DNA from: Knoxdaviesia capensis
Lineage: Eukaryota; Ascomycota; Sordariomycetes; Microascales; Gondwanamycetaceae
NCBI GenBank assembly: GCA_001510575.1
Contig: LNGK01000006.1
Coordinates: 677,565-741,564 of the forward strand
Length of the DNA: 64,000 nucleotides
Reading direction: 5' to 3'
The notes below the pieces were generated by a model. It saw only the letters and a list, made by a program, of their open reading frames with translations. It did no database searches and was not told the origin of the DNA. Shown in pieces: positions 54,166 through 64,000 of the stretch. The stretch's first letter is position 1, and the number at the start of each line of letters is the position of its first letter. Position numbers and translations under genes: made by a program.

Positions 54166-55864
54166 TGAGCGTTCCTGTTTCCTCCGCTGAACAAACCGGG
54201 TCTAGCGTTGGACGAGTTGGAATGATAAGGTGAAGTGAAGTGTGTGTGCTCTCAAGGTGAGCAGCAGCGAACGGGCGGGGGAGGAGAGAGTATAAGCTTT
54301 TATGGTCGGTGGCGGTCTGCAGAGAGCGGAGTTTTTGTTCTCTTTCTTTCTCCGTAAGTGGATGTCTTTTATCAGGAACAGCCACGCCAACGACGGATTG
54401 TGAAAGCTGGCAACTGTTCTGTGCCACACAACCAACTAGGGGAATAAAGTGGATGGGGACGTGACCAGGACGAGCGGACGGCGGATACACGCAGGATAAC
54501 ACAGGCAGCAAACCAGGTGGGTGGATGCAGATTCCCAATTGTGAGGAGGAACAAGGAAAGTCAAGCCTTGCCAGGGTTAGTAGTCGCAGTAGTGGAGGGG
54601 TGGAAAAAGGCAGCCGAGAAGCCGTAGAGAGAGGGGCTGAAGATGAGATCGTCCTGTCCCCTAGACCGCAGCCAAGAGAGGAAGAAAGAAGCAGAAAAGT
54701 GATAAGGACCGGACGGTATATGATCAACGGCGGGTTCTGGGTTTTAGAGATTCCAGGTCCGCCGGTTGGAGCTGCAGCGTTGTGATAAGAGCGGGTGGAG
54801 ATGGATGGACTGAAGAGGTTAACGGAAGAAGGATTGAAATCCCAGGTCCAAACGAGGCAACGGAGATACGGCACCACTCACGAAAAGGGGGGCAAATTGA
54901 CCACCAATCCAGTCCTTATTATATGACAGCCCGTATTAGCTGCAACGCCCACACAGTCTTTTAGGCGCTGTACCCGCTATATGGATTTGCACTGCATCTC
55001 AGCGCTTTGTATGGAGGCAATCTCGGGAGCAGGAGCAAGGCCACCCACCACCATCGGACCTTCCCTAACTCTCTGAGATAGGCACTTAGCACTAATTTGT
55101 GAGGCTCAGCCAGCTTATATGCATCTAACGGGCCATATGCACTTATCGGAACTACAAAAGTCTTCAACCTGCTCCTTTGCCCCTGGTGTGGAGTTTTGTC
55201 TTCTTCTCTCTCTCTCTTCTCCTCTTCTCTCCTCATCTTCGACTCTGTCAACTTCTTCTGTGACTCTCAGCGTATATTCTGTCTTCATTTCCAGATATCT
55301 CCATAGCCATATATCCTGATCGACGGCCTTCTACTTGAATTCCTATCCCGATAGATCGATCCTATATCCCCTTGACTTCTTCATACACGCCCATATCACG
55401 GCTATCTCAGTCCTTCACCACTGTTCTTGCGCAAGGATTCACTTCTTAGCTCCTAAGCTACTGCTTTTTTCTCCTGTTTAATTTTATCTATCTCCTTGGG
55501 CTAATACCACGATTTCCAAAATATTCCCCTAGCCTCAGGTATTCCTTTTTGGGGCTTGGTGTTTCTTTTTTTCTTCTTTTTTTTTTTTTACCTTCGCTCT
55601 TCTGCGAATTTTTGCATATATACGAACACCACAGTCCACATACCATTTTGGAGATTTGATAACAATTTATTTGGCTTCAAAAGATTCACAAGTCGACGCA
55701 CCTATTTTCCCAGAGTATAAATACCTTCTGAAATCTCTCGCTAGTCGTAATTCTCTTCCTCTTCTTCCTCTCTGGATAACCATTATCACTAGCTTCTTCT
55801 AAGCTACTCTCTCCCTCTTTCTTCCTCATTGTTCAGGCTTCGTGCTTTCTTCTAAAGATTTACA
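54166..55864. other. Divergent promoter region and CT-rich leader
   Basis: The TPR gene and the HAD gene are transcribed away from each other. From about 55190 the sequence is CT/T-rich leader for the HAD gene, with TATATA words near 55616. No protein gene is supported. Confidence 0.6.
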
Positions 55865-56938
55865 ATGACTCCTCGTACCAAGTCAGTCATTCTATTGTCC
55901 TACCCTCTTCTTCTTTTGATGTGAAGAGAGGCCTTATCTCTCCTATCATGCCATAGCCAACTCTTATCTAACCTGCAAACGGCCCTCACTCCTAGCTTCC
56001 CCCCCGTCCGGGCTTGTCTCTTTGACATGGACGGCCTCCTCCTGGACACCGAGGACCTGTACTCTGAGTGTGTCAACCTCATCCTCGCCAAGTATGACCG
56101 CGGTACCCTCCCCTGGTCGATCAAGGCCAAGCTGCAGGGCCGCCCCGGCCCCGCCGCCTCCGAGGTCTTCCATGCCTGGGCCAACCTGCCCATTTCGAAG
56201 GAGCAGTACCTGGCTGAAAACACTGCGCTCCAGGCCAAGCTGTTTCCTACTACGAAGCCGCTCCCCGGCGTTCCGCAGCTGCTCGCCGACCTGGGCCGCA
56301 CCCGCTACTGGGCCGCCAAGCCGCAGCACGCCGCCGACTCGGGCGCTCTGGTCAACGGCGACGCCGCCACCGCCATCGCCGCCGGCGCCACCCGCCGCGT
56401 GCACATCGCCCTCGCCACCAGCTCGCACGAGTCGAATTTCAAGGTCAAGACCTCGCACCTGACCGAGCTCTTCAGCGTGTTCGAGTCGCACCGCCGCGTG
56501 CTCGGCGATGATCCGCGCATTCCCAAGGGCCGCGGCAAGCCGCTCCCCGACATCTACCTGCTCGCCCTGAGCACCATCAACGCGTCGCTCGCCCCCGGCG
56601 AAGCCCCCATCACCCCCGAGGAGTGCCTCGTCTTCGAGGACAGCGTGCCCGGCGTCGAGGCCGGCCGCCGCGCCGGCATGCGCGTCATCTGGTGCCCGCA
56701 CCCCATGCTCAAGAAGGAGTACGCCGGCCGTGAGCCCGAGGTGCTGGCCGGCCGCACCGGCGAGGCCGGCGACATCGACATGCACCAGGTCGGCGAGATC
56801 GGCGACGGCTGGGCTGAGTACCTGCCCACACTCGCCGACTTCCCCTACGAGAAGTTCGGCATTGCTGTGCCCCCCGTCGAGGTTGAGGCTGAGCCTTGCA
56901 TGCAGGAGTCTGCCCGCGACGACGTCATCGCCGTGTAA
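55865..56938 (+). CDS. HAD-superfamily phosphatase (pseudouridine-5'-phosphatase/GS1-like)
   Basis: Exon 1 (55865-55881) is only 17 nt, coding MTPRT and part of Asn; a 114-nt intron with a TCTAACC branch site leads to exon 2 (55996-56938). The product has 319 residues. HAD motif I is CLFDMDGLLLDTE with the nucleophile and acid Asp. Motif II is ALATSSH, motif III contains GRGKPLPDIY with the Lys, and motif IV is VFEDSVPGVEAGRRAGM. The helical cap (about residues 25-90) is the DOG/GS1 type. These enzymes remove phosphate from small metabolites such as pseudouridine 5'-phosphate, sugar phosphates or glycerol phosphate. An insertion around residues 105-130 (Ala-rich, GALVNGDAAT) and a C-terminal extension are longer than in the human GS1 protein. 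The substrate is open. Confidence 0.88.
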
Positions 56939-57981
56939 ACTGGACGACCACAGCCACATCTCCTTTGGAGAGTTGTCGTCCCTCGCTTCGCAATGACCCC
57001 CTCCTCCGTCCTCCCCCTTTTTTTTACGATTCTCACGTTGATGATCCGTTTCGTTTTCTTCCCCTTTACCCCTTTTTTTCCTTTTCTCTTCCCTAGCTTA
57101 GTTAGGTTTTTTTTCTTTCGTTTTGTCTTCTTCAAGTGGGATGCGAATTTTAGCCTCCTGGTTTCTTGTTGCTGTCATTGGGTCGGGGATTTTTTTCTGG
57201 AGGTCTTTTGTCGCTTCCTTGATGAACAGCAGATTTAGATTAGACTTGAATCATAGACTACGCTGCAAATATTTTGCTTCTTGTGCTGTGTGTTGTGTGT
57301 GTGTTTGCAGCCCTGACCTCTCTCTCTCTACTTGACACTCCAGGTGAACATCGCGGCTCCATATGGCACAGGTCCCCCTCCATGCAGCGTCCCATCACGT
57401 AACATCACATATTCAGACTAGGACAAAGCTTAACAGGATCAAGAAAATATCTAACAGACTTGAGATATCCGAACACATTCAATGGTATGTATCTACCCTA
57501 AAAAGTCAAGTCCACTTCTTTTGATAACACGAAAGAGAAAGTACAAAAATGCCCCGCCCAGAAAAATCCAAAACCCACCCCTACCAATCTAAGGAGAAGA
57601 AGAAAAGTCATGATAAAAGAAAGAGAACAAGACAAGAGAACCCTTAAAAATCCAGGAAAAGAGAATAAGAAAAGGAGAAGCCGTGTTAATCATCAGAGGG
57701 CATCAAGTGTTCGTACAGTTATGTTGAGCGGCTTTTTTTGGTATATGCTATCAAACCCCCGCTCTCCCAACTTGGACCTCAAGAGAGATCTGTGAAATCC
57801 AAACGAGACGTGGAAGAACAATGAGAAGATGAAGAGAAGAAAATGAAAAGGAAACAGAATTGAACAGGGTAAGGGTCAGAAAAGTTTTGAAATAGAAACG
57901 AAAAGAAGCTGCTAAACGGTGTTGAATCGAAGAGAGCAGTACCGAAAAAGGGGCTGGAGAGAAAGGACAACACCACACTGA
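56939..57981. other. 3' flanks between convergent HAD and Zn2Cys6 genes
   Basis: T-rich sequence after the HAD stop and A-rich sequence before the Zn2Cys6 stop mark two converging 3' ends. No gene is seen. Confidence 0.65.
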
Positions 57982-60894
57982 CTACTGGAAGAAGTCATCT
58001 ACTGACTCATCGTCAAAGTGATGCCGGCTTGGAGGTTCATAAAAGTTCTGGTAAGGGTGATTTGGGAGACTGAAATCTCCAAACGCAAGGGGATTGACCG
58101 GCGTGGGTAGCGGCTGGACAGAAGCTGCAGCAGCCGCTGCTGCCACAACTGCGGCTTGGGAGGCATGGGCCGTCATCATCGACCGGGCCGTAGCAATGGC
58201 GTGAGCTTGTGCCTGTTCAGCTTTGGCCTGCTGTTCACTTGCCGACAAGGACGCCGATGTTGGCCGTGACGCTTTCAAGTGCTGAGGAATCTGTGCCGAT
58301 TGGTGTCGAGAGTGAAGGGGCTTGATCTTTTGCGCCTGCTGCTGTCCACCAGCACCACGCGAGGACATTGATGGTGACGGAGACAGCGACGCCGATCCTC
58401 GGCCGGCCCCTCCTATGGAAGGAGGAGTAATGTCAAATCCAGCAAGTGAAGGACTGCCAGCCATGGACATGCCAAGGAGAGCCGCGCTGGCTTGAGGCAG
58501 TTCCCAGCCCCAAGCAGCCTTGAGCTCGTTGTGGACTTTTCCAATCTTCCACCCGGCCTCGGAGTTGATTTTCTCAAGAATTTCGATTACTTCGTCCTGC
58601 TCACGCCGTTCCGTTAGAGAAACTGTGGCGATGGCTAGGCTGCGAACAGCAACGCTGGCAATGCCACGGTCGTTACTATGAGCCACGATGCCACAGACCT
58701 GATGGGCATGGTGAAGTTGTAGCGCTCGCATCTCATCACTCCTGTGTGCAGGTTCGGTCGGGTTGGTCTCGGCTAACAGACATTGGGCTGTGTGGTAGAA
58801 GAGTCTACCAACAATCGCTGAACGCTTCAAGAGCCTGATGGATATTGTAAGGGAAATATTGTGAGTTAGCGACTGCATTCGAGGGAAAGGGACAAAACAG
58901 GGGCAAATTTGGAAGACTGACCAGACATTGGGAAATGCACTGCCCGACTTGGTTTGCGACGGATAAAGGTAACCTAGAGGATGCATGGTACGCGGACACG
59001 CATTGTTCCAGCGATCACACAACTGCTTCAACTCCTGCCACTGCACAAGGCGATTGCCCGTCCGAATGTGCTCATCGTGTGGTCGCGCCTCCTGATACTT
59101 AGGAACACTAGCACGGAAGTTTGCAATCTTCCCCACGATGTAGAGAATCCGGTGCACCCAGATCTCTTCCTCTCCGGTTTCGTGGCCAAGATCAATCTCT
59201 TCTTCAATGACAGACGGCGTAATGCCTCGGCTGCTAGCAGCACCTGAGGTAAGTTGACCAGCCCGACTAAAGTCATCAGGCTGTTTCTGGTGGGTATTGG
59301 AAGACCGACCATGGTCATCAGCCTCGAAGTCCATGTCTACCCCCCATTGATCAGGGTCCCAGGCCGTAGGCCAGTTGAAGGCGAGGCACGAGAGCACTTC
59401 CATGCCAACATTGAGCCAGAAACATGCAGCACCAACGCCAGATGACTTGGCGTTCCAGCCACACTCCCGGATAAGCGCACGAGCACCGGCGATGTGGTTC
59501 ATCCTGGCGGCAGGCTTCTCAGACATGATCTCATACACGTTCAGCACAACCGCAGTGGTAGCACACTCGGCCGTGTTTCGGTCCGGGTTTTGGAGGCTGC
59601 GGAGTAGCTGTGTGGTTGCGGTGTCGTAATAGAACAGGGCCTTTTCATCCTTGATGCCAGCACTGTTGACAAGTGTGAGGTGCTTGACACCGCAGGCAAG
59701 GAAGGCGTTAAGAAGCATGGGCGATTTCAATGCCTGGTATGGAATCAAACGGCTGAAATGCTTTTCCTTGTCCAGAGAATCCATCCAAACGCCGACTTCT
59801 CGGACAAAGACTTGCATGTACATGACTTCTTCAGCAGAGCTAAGGTACTCCCGCTCACCTGCAGCCAAAGCAATGGGACGGTCGCTCGACTGGGGGGTCA
59901 TCACATCATCTGGGGACATGGTCTCTGCGCTACCTCCGGTCCAAGAAGTCATAGCAGTGGTTGTACTGGCCCCAGATGCTGTTCCAGTTGGTGTCTTAAC
60001 ACGTGGTTGCATTTGGGGCGGGGGGACGAAAGAGGCAATGCTCGAGGTGTCGCTTGCATGGTACCCATGTGACCGAGACGAAGATCCCGGACCTCCAGAT
60101 AAGTGAGATGTCGGGAATACACTCGATGTTGAGCTGTAGAGGCCCGATGCCGACGCCGCCGATGCATTGAGACTGATGAATGAAGATCCATCGCTGCGAG
60201 CATCACCTGGTGGAGAAACTTCTTTGGCACGACGCATCAGATTGCTGGCTGCTGCGGACCTCAACGAAGCGGACGAATTATCATCAAAGTCTTCGCCAGC
60301 ATCTTCAGGTCGATGAGGCGAATCGTGTGCGCGGTGACGGGAGCGAGACCGATGGCGTTTGCGTTCTTCTTCGGCAGCGGCATCACGAGCTGACGTGGGA
60401 GCCTCGACTGCATAGCGGCTCAAACCTCCCTGGTATTCGGCCGCGATCGACCGCGATTCATCCTGAAACTGAACTGTGAGTGTGTAAAGAGAGTTAGAGG
60501 CATAATGAGTGAATAATGCATTGAACAAGTTTAGATACGTACCTGACCAGTCCGCGGTTGGTGGAAGCCTCGGGGGATTGCGCACTTGAACATCGATGAA
60601 GTTCAACCGGACACCGCGCTTGCATTCGCGGTTGCTTTTTCGGCAGTTCAGGCAGTCAGGAGTGGCCTCGTCGCATTTGAGATGTCTTTCACGACAAGTT
60701 AGACAACCCGTTCGCACACGTTTGGACTTTGCCACGGCCGGAGGGTTGTTGCCGCCATCCTTGTTGTCGGACGGGCCGCCAGCTCCACTACTAGGGCCAG
60801 AACCCGATGTGGGGTCACGGTTTGTCGAACTCGACTGAGTGCTGCTGCGGCGTCGGGACGGAACAACGTTAGATGACCGACTGGAGCCGGGCAT
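57982..60894 (-). CDS. Zn2Cys6 binuclear-cluster transcription factor
   Basis: Three exons are predicted: 60894-60543, 60473-58922 and 58834-57982, giving 918 residues. Both introns (69 nt and 87 nt) are multiples of three without stops, so the unspliced frame is also open; they are called because of clean GTACGT/CACAG and GTCAGT/ATCAG borders and because the intron peptides look unlike protein. The Zn2Cys6 cluster is RTGCLTCRERHLKCDE, then DCLNCRKSNRECKRG, near residues 58-88, followed by GVRLNFIDVQVRNPPRLPP. The middle-homology region carries YDTATTQLLRSLQNPDRNT and ALIRECGWNAKSS, as in the PF11951 fungal transcription-factor domain. Ser-, Gln- and Ala-rich stretches flank it. The start at MPGSSRSSN is preferred over ATGs further up in the leader. 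The target genes are unknown. Confidence 0.88.
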   Translation of the reverse strand: MPGSSRSSNVVPSRRRSSTQSSSTNRDPTSGSGPSSGAGGPSDNKDGGNNPPAVAKSKRVRTGCLTCRERHLKCDEATPDCLNCRKSNRECKRGVRLNFIDVQVRNPPRLPPTADWSGTYLNLFNALFTHYASNSLYTLTVQFQDESRSIAAEYQGGLSRYAVEAPTSARDAAAEEERKRHRSRSRHRAHDSPHRPEDAGEDFDDNSSASLRSAAASNLMRRAKEVSPPGDARSDGSSFISLNASAASASGLYSSTSSVFPTSHLSGGPGSSSRSHGYHASDTSSIASFVPPPQMQPRVKTPTGTASGASTTTAMTSWTGGSAETMSPDDVMTPQSSDRPIALAAGEREYLSSAEEVMYMQVFVREVGVWMDSLDKEKHFSRLIPYQALKSPMLLNAFLACGVKHLTLVNSAGIKDEKALFYYDTATTQLLRSLQNPDRNTAECATTAVVLNVYEIMSEKPAARMNHIAGARALIRECGWNAKSSGVGAACFWLNVGMEVLSCLAFNWPTAWDPDQWGVDMDFEADDHGRSSNTHQKQPDDFSRAGQLTSGAASSRGITPSVIEEEIDLGHETGEEEIWVHRILYIVGKIANFRASVPKYQEARPHDEHIRTGNRLVQWQELKQLCDRWNNACPRTMHPLGYLYPSQTKSGSAFPNVWSVFQICPCFVPFPRMQSLTHNISLTISIRLLKRSAIVGRLFYHTAQCLLAETNPTEPAHRSDEMRALQLHHAHQVCGIVAHSNDRGIASVAVRSLAIATVSLTERREQDEVIEILEKINSEAGWKIGKVHNELKAAWGWELPQASAALLGMSMAGSPSLAGFDITPPSIGGAGRGSASLSPSPSMSSRGAGGQQQAQKIKPLHSRHQSAQIPQHLKASRPTSASLSASEQQAKAEQAQAHAIATARSMMTAHASQAAVVAAAAAAASVQPLPTPVNPLAFGDFSLPNHPYQNFYEPPSRHHFDDESVDDFFQ

Positions 60895-63800
60895 TATTTC
60901 CAACTGAGAGAGACAGTCTCTACCGCGTTGGCAGTAGATGTCCCGATGGTGGATGACAAGGTCAAAGGGGTTGGCTAAGGATGGGCAGTATCTTGGAAGA
61001 AATGTGGATGAGCTGCCAGGAGAAATTGAAAGGTAAAAGAAAAATAACTTTGGCAAGATGATATATCGACAGAAGAAAATGGAACAGATGGAAAAGGAAG
61101 AGAGTGGCAAATGATTCAAGGGCTGGTGGTGGGGATGGTATGTTGACAGTGATCGCACAAGACCGTCGAGATCGTGGGTTCTTGTAGTGCAAAGACGGAA
61201 TGTTCTGCGGTTTCAAGAGGTGATGGTGGGATCACAATATATGCGGTATAAGGATGGCTAAGGACGGTGTAGGAGATCGAGCCGGCTAGATGATTGATCT
61301 GTGAAGTTTATATCGCGGAATATAGTGTATCATCTGTTTCACAAAATATGCAAACGAGGCTTGAAAAGCGGGAAGCCGAGGAGTCGTTTAGGGGATGGGA
61401 ACACACGAGGGCGTTGACGAGGAAGAGTTTGAGGATGCGGAACTCTTTACGTCGATAGTCCAGAGAGTGAGATGTCTACAAGACATGAAAAGGTCAATAG
61501 GGGAAAGACGAAGGGCAGCAGTGACTTGCGAGTGGATCAAGAATCAAGCATTGTCATAGGTCCGGTGGCATCCTTACATGATATCGTGTTATTCCTCCTG
61601 TTCCTTTCTCGGCTGCTGCCAAAATTAGCTGCGTTATCTATATGTGCCTTTGCCCTCTCAGGGTCAGCTAGGTTGTATGAAGGCGTTGGTGGCTGAGGGA
61701 GACAGTGTTAGGTGACAGCCTTTATGATTCGAAGGCAGGTTTGGGCGACCCACCGGAAGAGTCGAGACCAACGATGAGAATGATTAAGGCACAGTAAATA
61801 CGGCACTGGGTGGTCAGGAAGAAATATCCGGCTTCGAAAAGGTGATGGTCGGAGACAAGAGCATGCAGAGGATTGACACGACGGGTCGGTGGTTATCAAT
61901 GTATCAATTGAGGATATTGGAGAGATAAACGATGAGGTGAAGAAGAAGAGCACAGAAGAGACAGGACAGCCTGTATAAAACAAGCCTAGGGTTTAAAGGT
62001 TGAGTATGTCAATGACGAGGATGAAGATGTGAATGGTGATGTGGAAGAGGAAGAAAGAGAGGAGGATGATTGAAAGGTGAGAGGTGAAGAGGAAGATGGA
62101 GAGATGTAAGAAAGATTGGTGATGACAAAGATGGGAATGTACCTATGACAGTCGGGAAGGAGCAGGTGATTGAATCTGGGCTGAAGAGTTGAGGAAGGGG
62201 CGATGCACAAAAGCACAAAAAGAAACGTGGCAGGAGCCGGAGAAGAAGATGATAATGAACGGGGAGAGAACGGATGAGGCGAGGGCTTCAAGAAAGATGA
62301 TAGTATCAGAATGTCGATATCGGTCGCACGCGGGTATTTGAGAAAAAGCAGGAGGGGAGAAGATGAAGAAGTCCAAAAGAAGGAAGAAGAATCAGAGTCA
62401 GAAGGGACGGGAGGACCAACTTCGACGTTTGTCCCCAAGGTGACGCAGCTGGCTTGTTATATAAAGCGATATATATCGTCAGAAACGCTCGGATCAGATG
62501 GGACACCACGAGCAAAGATTCCAAAGCTGGAGAGCTAGCTGGGGGGAGAGGCGGTCGAGGGAATGGCAGATAGCTAGAGATGGTTGTCCTATTTTGGCGT
62601 ATGATATGTCGGCGGTTGACAATGTGAACAGTTTGTGGAGAGAGAGAGGCAGTGTTTTGTTTGTCTGGTTCGTGGGTCTTTGGTGTAGGTTGACGATATC
62701 TGGTCTCGTTATCTGCGGGCTAGCTGCAATTGCTGCATGAAAGCTGCTGATGCGCGGGCGGCGTAGATGTTGTGATCAAGTTGAACAAGAAGCACGCGGC
62801 GTGATACAGATATATAAGATGCGGACTGGATGGGGAGAAGAAGGGAGGATCTCCCGCAAACTTAGCTCATGGAGTGATCTCGGAGGTAGAGGCAGAATCC
62901 AGTGTGTAAGTGCAAAGGGAAGGAAGAAGAGATGCGTATGTGCGTCCAGGTGTATGTGCGTAAAGTGGATTTTGGTTAGTGTGCGCGCGTGTATGTGTGT
63001 GCGGGTGTGCGTTCTCGGACGTTTGTGTCTATATAAAGGAAAACTGACGGGGGGGAGGGATTCGGGGAGATGGGGGGGGTTTGACAAGGGGATAGATAGT
63101 TGAGAGAGGGGAGGGGGATGGAAGGGGAGTGAAGAAGAGCCAAGAAGAAGAAATCTCGAAGACGGCCAAAACGAGGAGGGGTGTGTGAGGTAGATGACGA
63201 GGATGATGATGAATGGGTGGAGATCATCGCACAACGCACAACGGTCAAGACAGTTTTCAAGATCTAGCGGCGGGCACACATCCAGACAAACACACAAATG
63301 GCTTTTATCAGATGTGGGTGTACGTATAGAGGTGTATGGGATAGAGTGTATAAAGTTAATCTTCACGGCCAGCGGCGAGATCGGGAAATAATGGCTTGTC
63401 AAGGTAGTGTCTGGGGGGGAAGAGGTATAGCGCATACAGTTCCTCCGTTCTATAAGTAGTCACCACATGGCATGACATACGGACAAAGCAGGAAAGGAAG
63501 AACTTTACGGGTCCGATACACACACATGGTCTTGAGGCTGCATGTCAGCGGTTGTTTTGACATTGGGTTAGCTTGAAATATCACTTACCCATCAAGTTCC
63601 TTACTTGGCCCCCCTCGGGATTCCTCAGAGCACGAGCCAAAACGGGAGGTATGGGGGACAGAAATGGACATGCGCGCAGCAAAAATATCCTGGAGCACGG
63701 TAAGGGAGGGGGTGGACGGGGGGTGTGTAGCAGAAGGCTGATGCTGGTGTTACTCACCCACCTGTGCACATGGATTTGACTGCATATCAAGAAGCAGACG

Positions 63801-64000
63801 GGCAAGGATCAGATACAGCAAGCAGCAGAGAAAGAGAAAAGCAATATATGAAGGCCAAGATCACGCGAGATCTACAGATACGAAGAAGAAAAGAACGAGG
63901 AAAAGAAAAGAAGCGGAGAAGACGTGCGGGTATATTTTGGTTATTTGCGTGTGAAAGACGAAATGGACAAGAGGGTTTGGGATGTGAACGGGCGGGAAGG
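60895..64000. other. Long purine-rich leader/promoter region of the Zn2Cys6 gene
   Basis: On the minus strand this is about 3 kb of CT-rich sequence with many upstream ATGs; no reading frame has a recognisable domain, and the Ser/Pro/Leu-rich ORFs (for example 61986-62438) reflect base composition. A CCTAGGGTTTAAA word lies near 61985 and GT-rich words near 62980-63010. The stretch is likely promoter plus a long 5' leader; the right end of the window is reached without another gene. Confidence 0.55.

Noticed and set aside
60895..61158. N-terminal extension of the Zn2Cys6 ORF up to 61158
   Set aside because: The added part is Ser/Phe/Leu-rich translation of a CT-rich leader; MPGSSRSSN is the better start.
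61986..62438. Ser/Pro-rich 150-residue minus-strand ORF
   Set aside because: Composition follows the CT-rich strand bias; no domain and no typical codon pattern.

Overview
The window reads as nuclear DNA of a filamentous ascomycete (Pezizomycotina). The evidence is short GT-AG introns of about 50-120 nt with CTAAC/CTGAC-type branch sites, GC-rich third codon positions, pyrimidine-rich leaders, and a gene set containing a HET-domain protein, a HET-C2-like glycolipid transfer protein, a CFEM protein, a fungal tyrosinase, a Zn2Cys6 factor and an APSES factor. The species cannot be named from the sequence. There is no operon structure and no recognisable intact transposon. One assembly gap of Ns (48966-49042) lies inside an intron, and there is a single N at 41784.

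Left part (1-16 kb): about 3 kb with no convincing gene, a CFEM cell-surface protein (3046-3908 +), a secreted-type tyrosinase (5285-6741 +), a polyamine-type GNAT acetyltransferase (7259-7883 +), a mitochondrial-type LYR/Cup1-like protein (8051-9382 -), an orphan 148-aa ORF (10005-10451 -), an MBP1/Res-type APSES-ankyrin cell-cycle factor (11945-14809 +) with a long uORF-bearing leader, and a small secreted orphan (15583-16035 -).

Middle part (17-40 kb): the endosomal FYVE protein Vac1/Pep7 (17696-20181 -), the sirohaem enzyme Met8 (21345-22254 +), a HET-domain protein (22757-25066 -), a CENP-L/Fta1-like kinetochore protein (26523-27638 +) with an 87-bp tandem repeat just upstream, a flavin-containing monooxygenase (27770-29863 -), a DUF4140/DUF4139 protein (31652-34194 -) whose frame stays open and coding-like past its TAG stop, a possible uncharacterised gene fragment (35665-36104 -), and a ZIP metal transporter (37435-39776 +).

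Right part (40-64 kb): a C2H2 zinc-finger gene (41244-42041 -) with coding-like sequence upstream separated by an in-frame TAG, a 34-residue metallothionein with a 9-nt last exon (44253-44454 +), a secreted M28 aminopeptidase (46194-47874 +), a glycolipid transfer protein (48612-49846 -), a truncated and frameshifted sugar-transporter pseudogene (51472-52375 -), a TTC1-like TPR protein (52966-54165 -), a HAD phosphatase (55865-56938 +), and a large Zn2Cys6 transcription factor (57982-60894 -) followed by 3 kb of leader-like sequence.

The genes are mostly independent housekeeping and accessory functions. Thematic links are metal handling (ZIP transporter, metallothionein, copper tyrosinase, CFEM protein, Met8) and non-self recognition (HET domain, HET-C2-like GLTP). 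Telomere-like AACCCTAA/TTAGGG motifs recur in the intergenic sequence across the window. Exon coordinates were derived by reading splice sites and checking frame; they are predictions without transcript support.
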